Shown here: positions 16,225-24,898 of the stretch, in pieces
Layout of the letters: the number at the start of each line of letters is the position of its first letter
How positions within the stretch are numbered: position 1 is the stretch's first letter
NCBI GenBank assembly: GCA_963832715.1
Contig: CAWHVB010000002.1
Location: forward strand, 310,001-374,000
From: DATFVA01 sp963832715
GTDB lineage: Bacteria > Bacteroidota > Ignavibacteria > Ignavibacteriales > Ignavibacteriaceae
DNA: 64,000 nt
Direction of reading: 5' to 3'
Translations under genes and position numbers: made by a program
Notes under the pieces: generated by a model
What the model was told of the DNA's origin: nothing
Database searches by the model: none
What the model saw: only the letters and a program-made list of their open reading frames with translations

Positions 16225-18177
16225 ATGAAAGAATTCAGATTCAAAATAATCATAATTCTGGGCGTAATTGCACTCTGTCTTTACCTTTTATATCCCACTT
16301 ACGTTGATTATCAGAATTCAAAAGTAATGAATAAAACCCTGGAGCTAAGAAAACAGGAAATTAAAAAAGACAATCCTGCTCTGACTTCCAGCCAGGTTGA
16401 TCTCAGGCTTGCAGCAGTTGAAGATAGTATTAAAAATGCCAACCCTTCTTATGTTGAAGCTCGTAAAAAAAGAATAAAACTGGGATTGGATCTGCAGGGA
16501 GGTATGCGTGTTGTCCTTGAGGTAAACACAGCAAAGCTTCTTGAGAAACTTGCAAAGAACCCCGATGATGCTTTCAGGGAAGTTATGAAAGAAGCCGAGA
16601 AGGAAGCCGCTACCACTGATGAATCTGTTGTCGACATTATGGGAAGAAAATTCCAGCAGCGCGGTATAAGACTTAGCCGTTATTTCGGTAATATACGTCA
16701 GGACGATGCAGCTATTCTGAGTGATTTGAAAAAAGATGCTGATGATGCAGTTACACGGGCCATAGAAATTATCAGGAACAGGGTTGACCAGTACGGTGTT
16801 TCCGAACCCTCAATTCAAAGGCAGGGCACCAGGAGAATTATTGTTGAGCTTCCGGGTGTTGCACGTGAGGAAGAAGCAAAACAGCTTCTGCAGGGCACTG
16901 CACTGCTCGAGTTCCGTCTTCTTAAAGATCCCGATCTTACTTTTTCCATTATGAAGAAAATCGACCAGGTACTTGCCGGAAAATCTATAGAAGATTCTAC
17001 AGCTTCCGATACAAGCAGCTCGAAGACAACTGCCTCAACAAATGATACTTCCACTGTGAAGGATTCGAACCTTGCTGAAAACGATACTTCAAAAAAACAG
17101 CTTACACAAGAAGAATTTGCGAAGGAGCATCCTTTCTTTTCTATTGCTATGATAGATCCCCAGGGAAGAACAGCCGATGCATATGTAAAAGCGGACGAGC
17201 GGAATAAACTTGAATTGATACTAAACAGACCCGATGTACAAAAAGTAATACCCGATAACGTAGAATTTATCTTTTCTGCCAAACCCATTACTTACCAGGA
17301 CGGCAAAGCAATCTACCAGCTATACTGTGTAAATAAAAAACCTGAGCTTACCGGCGGTGTTATCACTGACGCACAGTCTACTATTGATCCCAATACTTCC
17401 CAGCCTGTCGTAAATATGGAGATGAATTCCGAAGGAGCTGCAGAATGGGCAAGAATAACAGGCGCGAATATTAACCACAGGATTGCGATCATACTTGATG
17501 GACTGGTTTATTCTGCACCGAATGTAAAATCCAAGATTACAGGCGGAAGATCTCAGATTGAGGGAGTAGGCAATCTTGACGAAGCAAAACTCCTTGAGAT
17601 CGTGCTTAAAGCAGGTGCTCTCCCAGCCCCGGTTGATATTATTGAAGAGAGAACTGTTGGACCATCACTCGGACAGGATTCTATAAGTCAGGGCTTCAAC
17701 TCAGCCGTTATAGGATATATCATTGTCGGCCTCTTTATGATCTTTTACTACCAAAGAGCCGGTACAGTTGCAGCTGCTTCTCTTGTATTTACAATTCTAT
17801 TTATACTTGGAATACTCGCAGGGTTTAATGCGACGCTTACGCTCCCCGGTATCGCGGGTATAATCCTTACAATAGGTATGGCCGTGGATGCAAACGTTCT
17901 TATATATGAGCGTATAAGGGAGGAGCTTGCCACCGGCAAGACCATAAAAGCATCTGTGGATAGCGGATTCTCCAAAGCTTACTCGGCTATCATCGATTCT
18001 AACATTACAACTTTTATAACCGGTATAATTCTTTACCAGTTCGGTACGGGACCGGTTCAGGGTTTCGCCTTAACTCTTATGATAGGTATTGCCGCAAGTA
18101 TGTTCAGTGCACTTGTTATCGCACGACTCATATTTGATTTTATGGTTGCCAAAGGACAGAAAATTACAATTGGTTAA
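16225..18177 (+). CDS. secD: Protein translocase subunit SecD
   Basis: The 650-aa protein has an N-terminal membrane helix (about residues 6-24), the P1-head region beginning KLGLDLQGGMRVVLEV, a long periplasmic part, and the D4/D5-type motifs GGRSQIEG and AGALPAPVDIIEERTVGPSLG before a C-terminal block of five membrane helices (PGIAGIILTIGMAVDANVLI; GFALTLMIGI). An insertion rich in Ser, Thr and Asp at about residues 255-290 interrupts the periplasmic part. SecDF uses the proton gradient to help late steps of Sec export. The length fits Bacteroidota-type separate SecD. secF follows 35 bp downstream behind an AAGGAG site. Confidence 0.94.
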   Translation: MKEFRFKIIIILGVIALCLYLLYPTYVDYQNSKVMNKTLELRKQEIKKDNPALTSSQVDLRLAAVEDSIKNANPSYVEARKKRIKLGLDLQGGMRVVLEVNTAKLLEKLAKNPDDAFREVMKEAEKEAATTDESVVDIMGRKFQQRGIRLSRYFGNIRQDDAAILSDLKKDADDAVTRAIEIIRNRVDQYGVSEPSIQRQGTRRIIVELPGVAREEEAKQLLQGTALLEFRLLKDPDLTFSIMKKIDQVLAGKSIEDSTASDTSSSKTTASTNDTSTVKDSNLAENDTSKKQLTQEEFAKEHPFFSIAMIDPQGRTADAYVKADERNKLELILNRPDVQKVIPDNVEFIFSAKPITYQDGKAIYQLYCVNKKPELTGGVITDAQSTIDPNTSQPVVNMEMNSEGAAEWARITGANINHRIAIILDGLVYSAPNVKSKITGGRSQIEGVGNLDEAKLLEIVLKAGALPAPVDIIEERTVGPSLGQDSISQGFNSAVIGYIIVGLFMIFYYQRAGTVAAASLVFTILFILGILAGFNATLTLPGIAGIILTIGMAVDANVLIYERIREELATGKTIKASVDSGFSKAYSAIIDSNITTFITGIILYQFGTGPVQGFALTLMIGIAASMFSALVIARLIFDFMVAKGQKITIG

Positions 18178-18212
18178 TTCAATTTTACTCTTTTTAAGGA
18201 GCTAATTTATAA

Positions 18213-19353
18213 ATGCGAATATTTGAAAATCTTCATGTCGATTACTTAAGCAAGAGAAAGCTATTCTATATAATTTCAACTTCTCTCTTCCTGATCGGAG
18301 TGATTAAATGTAATCTTCCGCGGACTGGTCTTTGGTATCGATTTCAAAGGCGGAACTGAAATAGTTTTACAATTTGATAATCCCGTCGAAATATCTCAAA
18401 TCAGGCAGGATGTTGATAAGATCGGCCTCGGTACTGTTGAACTTAAAACTTTCGGCAGTGAAACCGGTGTGCTGGTTAGAACTGAACTTCAAAACATTCC
18501 GCCGGAGATATTCCCCCAGGTAGTAGATAATATAAATAAAGAGATCCACAGCATATACCAGGGACTGCCGTTGAATATTGTGGACTCTACCGCTAATTCA
18601 GTAACATACGAATTTGCTAATGCAGATACAGCTAATGTTTTAACTGACAAACTCTTCAGCGCCGGGTTTCAAACAAGTAAGGTTTCGGAAGAACCCGACA
18701 ATAAAAGGATGATTGTTAGTGTGGGTATAGCAGATTGGATTAAAGAAAACCTGAAACAGAAAGTTCAGAATAATTCCTTCAAAGTAATTAAGGAGGATCA
18801 TGTAGGACCTAAAGTAGGTAAAGAATTAAAACAGGATGCCGTTATTGCCGTCGCTCTTTCGCTGCTGGCAATCCTCATTTATCTTGCATTCAGGTTTAAA
18901 TTCATCTTTGCTTTCGGTGCAGTTCTTGCATTGTTCCACGATGTACTTATAACGCTGGGATTTTACTCTGTACTGTATAATGTAATACCGGGATTAAACC
19001 TCGAAATTGACCTTACTGTGGTTGCCGCCTTCCTTACGCTGGTTGGTTATTCGATCAACGATACGGTTATCGTATTCGACAGGGTGAGAGAGAATCTTAA
19101 GATACACAAGACGATGCCCCTGAAAGAAGTAATCAATATGAGCGTTAACCGGACGATGAGCAGAACGATTCTGACAGGAGGCACAACATTGTTGACAATC
19201 CTTGTGCTTCTCATTTTCGGCGGTGAAGTGTTAAGAGCATTCGCCTTTACACTTTTCTTCGGTATTATAATCGGAACCTATTCTTCAATTTTCGTTGCAA
19301 GCGCCCTGGTGCTTGAATATGCAAACAGGAGCAAGCGGAAAGTTCAGTTCTGA
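18213..19353 (+). CDS. secF: Protein translocase subunit SecF, frameshifted
   Basis: An ATG at 18213 behind AAGGAG (18196-18201) starts MRIFENLHVDYLSKRKLFY and the first membrane helix. One A too many in ATTAAATG (18306-18308) breaks the frame; removing it gives GVINVIFRGLVFGIDFKGG, the classical SecF segment, and runs on through the uninterrupted frame to 19353 for about 379 aa. The C-terminal helices carry GYSINDTVIVFDRVRE and TLFFGIIIGTYSSIFVAS, which match SecF well. Since the rest is perfectly conserved and SecDF matters for secretion in a T9SS organism, an assembly error is the likely cause. A strong terminator follows. Confidence 0.9.
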
Positions 19354-19375
19354 TTCCTTTAAGTTTTAGCTTTAC

Positions 19376-19404
19376 AGCCGGTTCAAATGAACCGGCTTTT
19401 TTTT
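19376..19404 (+). terminator. Rho-independent terminator of secDF
   Basis: AGCCGGTTCA (19376-19385) pairs with TGAACCGGCT (19388-19397) and is followed by a run of T. It lies 23 bp past the secF stop. Confidence 0.9.
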
Positions 19405-19565
19405 GCTCCCTCCCTGATTCGTTTACCGCATTTCATTTTTCCCAAAATGGTTCCCTGATTGGTGGGGAGTGACCGGTTGACTATCACTTCACATAGCTTT
19501 AATTTATTGATGCAGACTCTAAGCTGCTGTGTAAAAATTTATCAGAAAGTAATCCGGGGGACTTT

Positions 19566-20000
19566 ATGGTCAGCGAAAGTTTAGATTTATTTCCGGCGGA
19601 ATCAGACCTGGTGAATCTTAAGAAATATCTCAATTACCATCTTTCTTCTTTCCTTTTATTCGCAGTTTCGTTCTTCAGCATTATCCTGATATTATTATTA
19701 GCCGCTGCAGCTCTTGTTTTTATGCCTTACGTAATAATTGTATTATATAGGAATAAAAAAAACGGGTGGATATTATCTCTAATTCTATTGATTATCTTAC
19801 CTGCAATTATCTTTATTCTTGCGGTTGAACCAGTTACCACAATGATCCTGCTCTTATTAATTGAACTTGCTCTTTTTTATGTTTATTGCTTCTCCCTGCG
19901 GCTGGCAGTAGACGGATGGGTAAAAGAAATCACGACTGCGAGACTGATTGATTATCAGAGAAAAAAGTATAAGGCTCAGCAGGATGACCGATCTTTTTAG
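19566..20000 (+). CDS. Small membrane protein of unknown function
   Basis: The 144-aa product is mostly hydrophobic: after about 27 polar residues come three or four membrane segments (SSFLLFAVSFFSIILILLLA; a second running to FMPYVIIVLY; ILSLILLIILPAIIFILAV; MILLLLIELALFYVYCF), then a charged tail (DYQRKKYKAQQDDRSF). I do not recognise a family. GGGGGAC precedes the ATG as a plausible ribosome site. Its last four bases overlap the stop of the convergent DUF72 gene. A membrane role is all that can be said. Confidence 0.6.
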   Translation: MVSESLDLFPAESDLVNLKKYLNYHLSSFLLFAVSFFSIILILLLAAAALVFMPYVIIVLYRNKKNGWILSLILLIILPAIIFILAVEPVTTMILLLLIELALFYVYCFSLRLAVDGWVKEITTARLIDYQRKKYKAQQDDRSF

Positions 20001-20851
20001 TCGAGCAATTTTTTAACTTTATTAATAGTCAGCGGAGCACTCCCCTCAAAATGATTATTTATATTCAGGTAGACATCAACGTCTTTCTCATATAAATAAT
20101 TTATTATCCCTGGAAGCCAGGCTATTTTATCATCCTTTGGGAAAACTATCTTCGACCAGTCTTTCCCTGTCGCCTCTTCAATTTTTTTTCTGTCGGGTCC
20201 ATGCAGACGAATGACAACCGGGTTTCCAAGATTGTCCTTATACTTACTAAAGACTTCATTTATGGGGGGCATAAAGTAGCCCTGCAGAAGCACATGGGAA
20301 AGATTGTTCCTATTCAGACAATCGAAATAAGTTTTATTTAGATAATTCGGATTCCTTATCTCTATTGAATAAGGTGCGGATTGGTCTACTGTTTCAAAAA
20401 ATGCATCGAGTCTGTCGATAAGCTCAGCTTCGGTATTCATTTTCTGTTTATTCAGATATTCGAATTGAAACATGAGCGACCCGATCCTGCCTGAGAGGGG
20501 TTCAATGGTCTTAAGGAACCGGTGAAACAGTTCAGGATCGAGGAAATGCTCATTCGGCTTTAAACCTTTATTCGTTCTGGATGGGTAGTAATGGGTTAAG
20601 GTGAGGGAATTCGGAACCTTTATAGTGAACCTGAAGTCGTCAGGCACTGAAGCTGAGTATTCTTTTACAGTCGGTTCTTCGGGAAGTCTGACTATGTCGT
20701 CAAACAGACTCCAGAACCATTGATCTATTTCGACGGTATTATACCTGGAACTGTATTCTTCGAGATAATTTATTTTTGGCTTTGAGCTGTAAACTATCCC
20801 TCTCCATGAATCATACTTCCAGGAACAGGTACCTATCCTGAGAGCAGCCAT
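19997..20851 (-). CDS. DUF72 (YecE-like) family protein
   Basis: The 284-aa cytosolic protein begins LRIGTCSWKYDSWRGIVY and continues with YNTVEIDQWFW and FTIKVPNSLTLTHYYP, the standard opening of DUF72 TIM-barrel proteins; later YSIEIRNPNYLN and VVIRLHGPDRK also match. The biochemical role of the family is not established. No partner gene is evident: the gene is convergent with the small membrane protein and divergent from the DUF1670 pair. It ends NINNHFEGSAPLTINKVKKL, as expected for the family. Confidence 0.88.
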   Translation of the reverse strand: MAALRIGTCSWKYDSWRGIVYSSKPKINYLEEYSSRYNTVEIDQWFWSLFDDIVRLPEEPTVKEYSASVPDDFRFTIKVPNSLTLTHYYPSRTNKGLKPNEHFLDPELFHRFLKTIEPLSGRIGSLMFQFEYLNKQKMNTEAELIDRLDAFFETVDQSAPYSIEIRNPNYLNKTYFDCLNRNNLSHVLLQGYFMPPINEVFSKYKDNLGNPVVIRLHGPDRKKIEEATGKDWSKIVFPKDDKIAWLPGIINYLYEKDVDVYLNINNHFEGSAPLTINKVKKLLD

Positions 20852-20946
20852 AGAAAATAGTATCCTTAATTGTCAGTATGAATTAAAGGAAAAAATATGA
20901 GAGAGGCAAATGGAATTGCGCGGATTGGACCGGCTGATAAAAAAAA

Positions 20947-20967
20947 CACGGAGGAAATTCCTCCGTG
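20947..20967. terminator. Perfect hairpin with A-tract and T-tract flanks (bidirectional terminator-like)
   Basis: CACGGAGGAA (20947-20956) and TTCCTCCGTG (20958-20967) form a 10-bp perfect palindrome. An A-run lies on the left and CTTTCTTTTTTC on the right, so it reads as an intrinsic terminator on both strands. It lies between two divergent genes rather than after a stop codon, which is unusual. Confidence 0.65.
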
Positions 20968-21025
20968 CTTTCTTTTTTCGGACAAATCGCTTTCCGTGTT
21001 GCCGGATGATCTCACTTAAAGTTTA

Positions 21026-21037
21026 GGTCATATGACC
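21026..21037. promoter_or_regulatory. 12-bp perfect palindrome GGTCATATGACC, operator candidate
   Basis: A perfect 12-bp dyad 39 bp upstream of the first DUF1670 start codon. A degenerate version (GGTCATTTGATA) occurs downstream of the gene pair at 22843-22854. Such a dyad suits binding by an HTH protein, possibly the products of the genes themselves. Confidence 0.4.
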
Positions 21038-21045
21038 ACAGGAGA
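21028..21045. repeat. Left member of an 18-bp inverted repeat
   Basis: TCATATGACCACAGGAGA; 16 of 18 bases match the inverted copy at 22836-22853. It overlaps the GGTCATATGACC palindrome. Confidence 0.6.
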
Positions 21046-21076
21046 CTATCTTTACATAACATATTAGGAGTCTCCT
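21040..21076 (+). promoter_or_regulatory. Leader hairpin touching the ribosome site of the first DUF1670 gene
   Basis: AGGAGACT (21040-21047) is perfectly complementary to AGTCTCCT (21069-21076), which ends immediately before the ATG at 21077 and includes the last two bases of the AGGAG ribosome site (21066-21070). Pairing would bury the region just before the start codon and could limit translation. Confidence 0.4.
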
Positions 21077-21922
21077 ATGGATAAAATTCAAAATAATGAT
21101 GCTTACGGTCTTAAGCGTCTTGAGTCCAAAAACGCCAGGAATGCAATCATCCAAAAACTTGCTCAGGATTTTAACCTTACTCCGATTATTGCTGAAGCAT
21201 TTTATAAACAGGTTTCTATTTATTTCCAGGAACATTCCAATATCTCTCTTTCCTCCGGTGAAGTTTCCTATGAAGCTGTTAGTTCAACTGAGCCAGCTGG
21301 TAAACATATTAGGCTTACACGCAAGGTTACCTGCCGCCTTAAGCTTATGGACATAAACTCTGACTTTGAAGTCCTGGCTAACTACGGCCTTGCAGGTATG
21401 AGACGACACCGTATTGAGCGTTTAACCCGTCAGGCCTACGACCAGGGTGCCCTGCTAACCTATGAAGACCTTGCCCTACTGCTTACCACTTCTCCTGCCA
21501 CTGTTAAGCGTGATGTCTTCTTCCTCCGTAAGGAAGGAAAGTTTATTATGACAAGAGGAACTAAGCTTGATATGGGCCCTGGCCTCTCTCATAAATCTAT
21601 TATCCTTGACCTTTATTTTAAGGGTTATTCCTTCACCGATATAGAGCTTAAGACCAACCACTCTGAGACCTCTGTTAAGCGGTATCTTTCTGATTTTATC
21701 CAGATAGCCACTCTCTACAGACAAAACTTCTCTCCTCAGCAGATCAGGCTCATTGCCCAAAGATCAGACCGTCTGGTAAGGGAGTATATCCAGATCTATG
21801 AGATTTACGATAAGCTTGATAATCAAAGGCTCCTTGATCTGATCTCCCCTCAGCCAGCTGATGATGAGGCTAAAAAAAAATCCCGTCTTCATAAAGGCAG
21901 AGGAGGCAAAACAAATGAGTAA
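21077..21922 (+). CDS. DUF1670 family protein, first of an overlapping pair
   Basis: The 281-aa protein has no signal or membrane segments. I recognise the DUF1670 pattern: RLTRQAYDQGALLTYEDLA, then TSPATVKRDVFFLRKEG, TRGTKLDMG...LSHKSII, GYSFTDIELKTNHSETSVKR. Three helix-turn-helix-like units can be seen at about residues 125-155, 185-215 and 220-245, so DNA binding is likely. The biochemical role of the family is not known to me. Its last eight bases contain the start of the second gene (ATGAGTAA), which implies tight coupling. The tail is rich in Lys and Arg (KKKSRLHKGRGGK). Codons are unusually rich in C/T third positions compared with neighbours, which hints at transfer. Leader palindromes suggest self-regulation. 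Confidence 0.8.
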   Translation: MDKIQNNDAYGLKRLESKNARNAIIQKLAQDFNLTPIIAEAFYKQVSIYFQEHSNISLSSGEVSYEAVSSTEPAGKHIRLTRKVTCRLKLMDINSDFEVLANYGLAGMRRHRIERLTRQAYDQGALLTYEDLALLLTTSPATVKRDVFFLRKEGKFIMTRGTKLDMGPGLSHKSIILDLYFKGYSFTDIELKTNHSETSVKRYLSDFIQIATLYRQNFSPQQIRLIAQRSDRLVREYIQIYEIYDKLDNQRLLDLISPQPADDEAKKKSRLHKGRGGKTNE

Positions 21923-22733
21923 AGCATTAACTAAAGAGCAGATACAGCTTAAGAAGTTCAGACGTCTCTCCGATAAATCCCTCGAGCAGCACCTGCTCTA
22001 CCGCTTCATAAATAACTATGGCTACGACAGAGGTGAGATTACCGCAAGGGCTATTATCAACGATATCCTTCAGCTTATTGACCACTACTTCCTTGTCACT
22101 TCCATAGATGATGACCTTCACCATATTAACTATGGACAACTAGTCTGGATGGCTGTTCCTCTCGATGAGTTTCCAAAAAGAGGTAAATCCATCGGGACTA
22201 CCAGGCTTAAGCCCGTGGTACTCTCTTTCATTACTGATCAGGATATCGCCCATATCTCTCAGGGTTTCGACTCTAAAACCCTTCGCAAAAACAGACTTAA
22301 GAGATGGACCGATCAGACCTACGACCAGGGTGCCCTGCTTACTCAGCTTGACCTTGCTATTCTCCTCGGTGTCTGTGATGCTGTGGTCAGCCAGTACGTT
22401 CAGGAGATTCAGAAAGAAGGACATCTGCTTCCTACAAGAGGGAATATTCACGATCTTTCAGGAGCTATCACCCATAAAAGAGAGATTATTACTCTTTACC
22501 TTCAGGGTTACCTGACACCCGATATTGCTCTTAAAACAAACCATTCAAAAGAGGCTGTTGACCGATATATTAAGGACTACCATCGTGTTGAGATCCTATG
22601 GCAGCACGATATTAAAAACCCCGACAAAATTGCGCATTTATCCAGGCTCTCTAAACGAGTCGTGCAGCAATACATTGACCTTTTGCCGGCTAAATTGAAA
22701 AACAACTTGTCAAAGAACGATGAAAATGCTTAA
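21915..22733 (+). CDS. DUF1670 family protein, second of an overlapping pair
   Basis: I place the start at ATG 21915, behind a perfect AGGAGG (21901-21906); a longer frame from 21861 would overlap the first gene by 62 nt. The 272-aa product is a diverged paralogue of its neighbour: RLKRWTDQTYDQGALLTQLD, LPTRGNIHDLSGAITHKREI, DIALKTNHSKEAVDRYIKDY line up with the same segments. The N-terminal quarter (LLYRFINNYGYDRGEITARA) differs. The same three helix-turn-helix-like units are present. Conserved pairing with equal amounts from coupled translation suggests a heteromeric DNA-binding complex. A hairpin terminator follows within 30 bp. Confidence 0.8.
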   Translation: MSKALTKEQIQLKKFRRLSDKSLEQHLLYRFINNYGYDRGEITARAIINDILQLIDHYFLVTSIDDDLHHINYGQLVWMAVPLDEFPKRGKSIGTTRLKPVVLSFITDQDIAHISQGFDSKTLRKNRLKRWTDQTYDQGALLTQLDLAILLGVCDAVVSQYVQEIQKEGHLLPTRGNIHDLSGAITHKREIITLYLQGYLTPDIALKTNHSKEAVDRYIKDYHRVEILWQHDIKNPDKIAHLSRLSKRVVQQYIDLLPAKLKNNLSKNDENA

Positions 22734-22760
22734 TTTTTATTAAAACTATTGCTTAAATTC

Positions 22761-22792
22761 AGGGAAACGAGTTTTATCTCGTCTCCCTTTTA
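22761..22792 (+). terminator. Terminator of the DUF1670 pair
   Basis: AGGGAAACGAG (22761-22771) pairs with CTCGTCTCCCT (22778-22788) with one mismatch, loop TTTTAT, followed by TTTT. Confidence 0.75.
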
Positions 22793-22835
22793 AGATTTGT
22801 TCTTATTTAACTTATTTATTTATAATTACTTACCT

Positions 22836-22853
22836 TCTCCTCTGGTCATTTGA
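22836..22853. repeat. Right member of an 18-bp inverted repeat
   Basis: TCTCCTCTGGTCATTTGA; inverted match to 21028-21045 at 16 of 18 positions. It ends two bases before the stop of the protease gene. Confidence 0.6.
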
Positions 22854-22855
22854 TA

Positions 22856-24793
22856 CTATTTCAACAAAATCATCTTCTTTATCTGAACAAAATTATCGCT
22901 TCTAAGTTCGTAGAAATATATTCCGCTAGGCAATTTACCCGCATCAAAGTAGACTTTATAAGAACCAGTCTGCTTTTTGCCGTTCACCAATACCGCAACT
23001 TCTTCTCCAAGAGCATTGTATACTCTTAAGCTTACATTCCCGTCCTTAGTAATTTCATATCCGATAGACGTAGCATTATTAAACGGGTTTGGATAATTCT
23101 GTTCCAGATTAAATCCGTTAGCTGCAATCTGATCGATTGTCAAAACATTGCTGAATGAGGTATTTCCATTATAATCAACTTGTTTTAACCTGTACTGCAA
23201 TGATGCGGCTTTTATTCCGCTTATATCATTTATGAATGTATAGCTCTGAGGTTCTGTAGTAGTACCTCTGCCTTCTTTTACCCCGATTGTGATCCATTCG
23301 GGGACGATTCCGTTGCCATTTATTATTTTTCTTTGTACTTCAAACCTGTGATTATTTGTTTCCGTAGCGGTATGCCAATCAAGCCTGATAGAACTTCCAA
23401 GATTAGCTGCTGTAAATGAAGTTAATTCAACGGGCACATTTGATTCGTCAAGCGTCAGGGCTTTAATACAAAGGTTAGCCGTACCTGCCGGCCAGGGAGG
23501 GTTTGCATAATCATACATATCCACCCACTGGGTTCCATCTCTGTAAAAACTTTCTCCAGGATGCGAGACGGAGTTTACAATAGTTAAATAACGGTGCGAT
23601 GTAAGCAGGACAGGCACTTCCGAAGTTCTGTCAAAAGGCATTCCTCCACGGGAAACACTCAGATAAACATAAAAGTCATTTCCTGCCCCGAGGAACACGG
23701 GATCTGACAGATCGATAGTATAAAAACCCGTGTACTGTGCAAACCCGGTTTGTGAGGTCAGCTCATCCTGAAGCTCCCCGCCTTGAAATGAATCGTATAT
23801 ACGTACTGTGTAATCGACGCTATCTGCCGCAGTAAAAAAACTGACGGACATCAGGTATTCATTACCCGATGAAGTGAAGGAGTTAAAACCTTCATTACAG
23901 TCCTGTTTAGTGGCCCGCCAGCCGTGATAATCATGGTAGTAGATATGATCATATGCAAAAGGTTCAACATCTTTGAAAGTAACTGCACCCATTTCGGGGT
24001 GCCTGCCGCAGTGTTTATCATAATATGATATCCAGAAATAGCCGGACAAACCCCAGCCGGCTCCCCAGCTGTTTTTGACAAGCCACGCACCGGGCTGCGG
24101 CGCCTGTGTTGCCTTATTATCGTCCCAGCCTACAATAGATACTGCATGGTTAGGATCAAGAGTTGAAGACGGAGGCTGATAGTGGATATAATTCTGCATA
24201 AAAGAACCCGAATAACACATACATGTTCCCATTACCCCATATTCCATAATCATCTGTTTCAGAGTATTTATATTACTGAGATCCTCATTTGCATTGAGCC
24301 AAAAAATTTCGCGCGGATAATAATAATGAAAGCTTGTGTCTGTTCTAAGGGGAGCAGTATCAAATGACTGCCCGTCAACATCGCGTACAGCTCCTTCCCC
24401 TCTTGAAAGATAAGCCGAGGCGACCCGGTAGTCGCCGCCTTCATGTACTTCAAGACCGTTGCCTGTCGGAGGGTCAAGATCGCCGTTATAGAACTGGTTA
24501 AATCCATTCCACCAATCGAGGTGATATTCTGCCAGGTTAGGTTCTCCGGTCTCGCCATTATTCGCCCAGTTGCCTGTCATCAGCAGATTTCCTTCCATGG
24601 CAGACATTGTACCGTGCGTCCAGCAAGTTCCTCCCTGTTGAGATTTTACCGAAGAAACATAGTTGTTCCCATTATAATTTCTCAGATCAAAAGCCGCAGG
24701 AAGCTGCGCATAACTACTTGAAATGAGCATCACGGCAAATAAGACCAATGAAGAAATTTTAATGTGGATGTGATGAAAATATTTGATATTCAT
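22856..24793 (-). CDS. Secreted papain-like (C1 family) cysteine peptidase with T9SS sorting domain
   Basis: The 645-aa protein has a signal peptide (to about residue 30, ISSSYAQ). Mature papain-like catalytic parts follow directly: QQGGTCWTHG with the nucleophile Cys57 and preceding Gln oxyanion residue, DPNHAVSIVGWDD with the catalytic His, and WLVKNSWGAGWG with the Asn. There is no evident pro-domain. A lectin-like beta module (about residues 280-445), the VPVELTSFTAANL module, and a T9SS type A domain from NYPNPFNN to KKMILLK complete it. This arrangement is known for C1 peptidases in the Bacteroidota. It is probably an extracellular protein-degrading enzyme. A TATATTTG box precedes the gene on the minus strand. 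Confidence 0.9.
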   Translation of the reverse strand: MNIKYFHHIHIKISSLVLFAVMLISSSYAQLPAAFDLRNYNGNNYVSSVKSQQGGTCWTHGTMSAMEGNLLMTGNWANNGETGEPNLAEYHLDWWNGFNQFYNGDLDPPTGNGLEVHEGGDYRVASAYLSRGEGAVRDVDGQSFDTAPLRTDTSFHYYYPREIFWLNANEDLSNINTLKQMIMEYGVMGTCMCYSGSFMQNYIHYQPPSSTLDPNHAVSIVGWDDNKATQAPQPGAWLVKNSWGAGWGLSGYFWISYYDKHCGRHPEMGAVTFKDVEPFAYDHIYYHDYHGWRATKQDCNEGFNSFTSSGNEYLMSVSFFTAADSVDYTVRIYDSFQGGELQDELTSQTGFAQYTGFYTIDLSDPVFLGAGNDFYVYLSVSRGGMPFDRTSEVPVLLTSHRYLTIVNSVSHPGESFYRDGTQWVDMYDYANPPWPAGTANLCIKALTLDESNVPVELTSFTAANLGSSIRLDWHTATETNNHRFEVQRKIINGNGIVPEWITIGVKEGRGTTTEPQSYTFINDISGIKAASLQYRLKQVDYNGNTSFSNVLTIDQIAANGFNLEQNYPNPFNNATSIGYEITKDGNVSLRVYNALGEEVAVLVNGKKQTGSYKVYFDAGKLPSGIYFYELRSDNFVQIKKMILLK

Positions 24794-24817
24794 TTTAATC
24801 TCCCGCTGTTGTTAAAA

Positions 24818-24825
24818 CAAATATA
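24818..24825 (-). promoter_or_regulatory. Possible -7 box (TATATTTG) of the C1 peptidase gene
   Basis: On the minus strand TATATTTG matches TAnnTTTG about 25 bp upstream of the start codon. No clear TTTG -33 partner was seen. Confidence 0.3.
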
Positions 24826-24898
24826 TTAAATATTATTGTAAAATATGACCCTACGAAAAATTAACAGCGGCAAGTAAATAATATGATAAAACCGTCCC

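Larger units (their letters stand above)
21028..22853 (+). mobile_element. Possible undescribed element: two DUF1670 genes between imperfect inverted repeats
   Basis: TCATATGACCACAGGAGA at 21028-21045 and the reverse complement of 22836-22853 (TCAAATGACCAGAGGAGA) agree at 16 of 18 positions and bracket the overlapping gene pair plus its terminator. The right repeat ends two bases before the stop codon of the neighbouring protease gene. No flanking target duplication was found, and neither protein shows a recognisable transposase catalytic motif. Alternatively the repeats may be paired binding sites. Confidence 0.3.

Noticed and set aside
21861..21914. Longer N-terminus for the second DUF1670 protein
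   Set aside because: It would overlap the first gene by 62 nt, while ATG 21915 has a perfect AGGAGG at ideal spacing.
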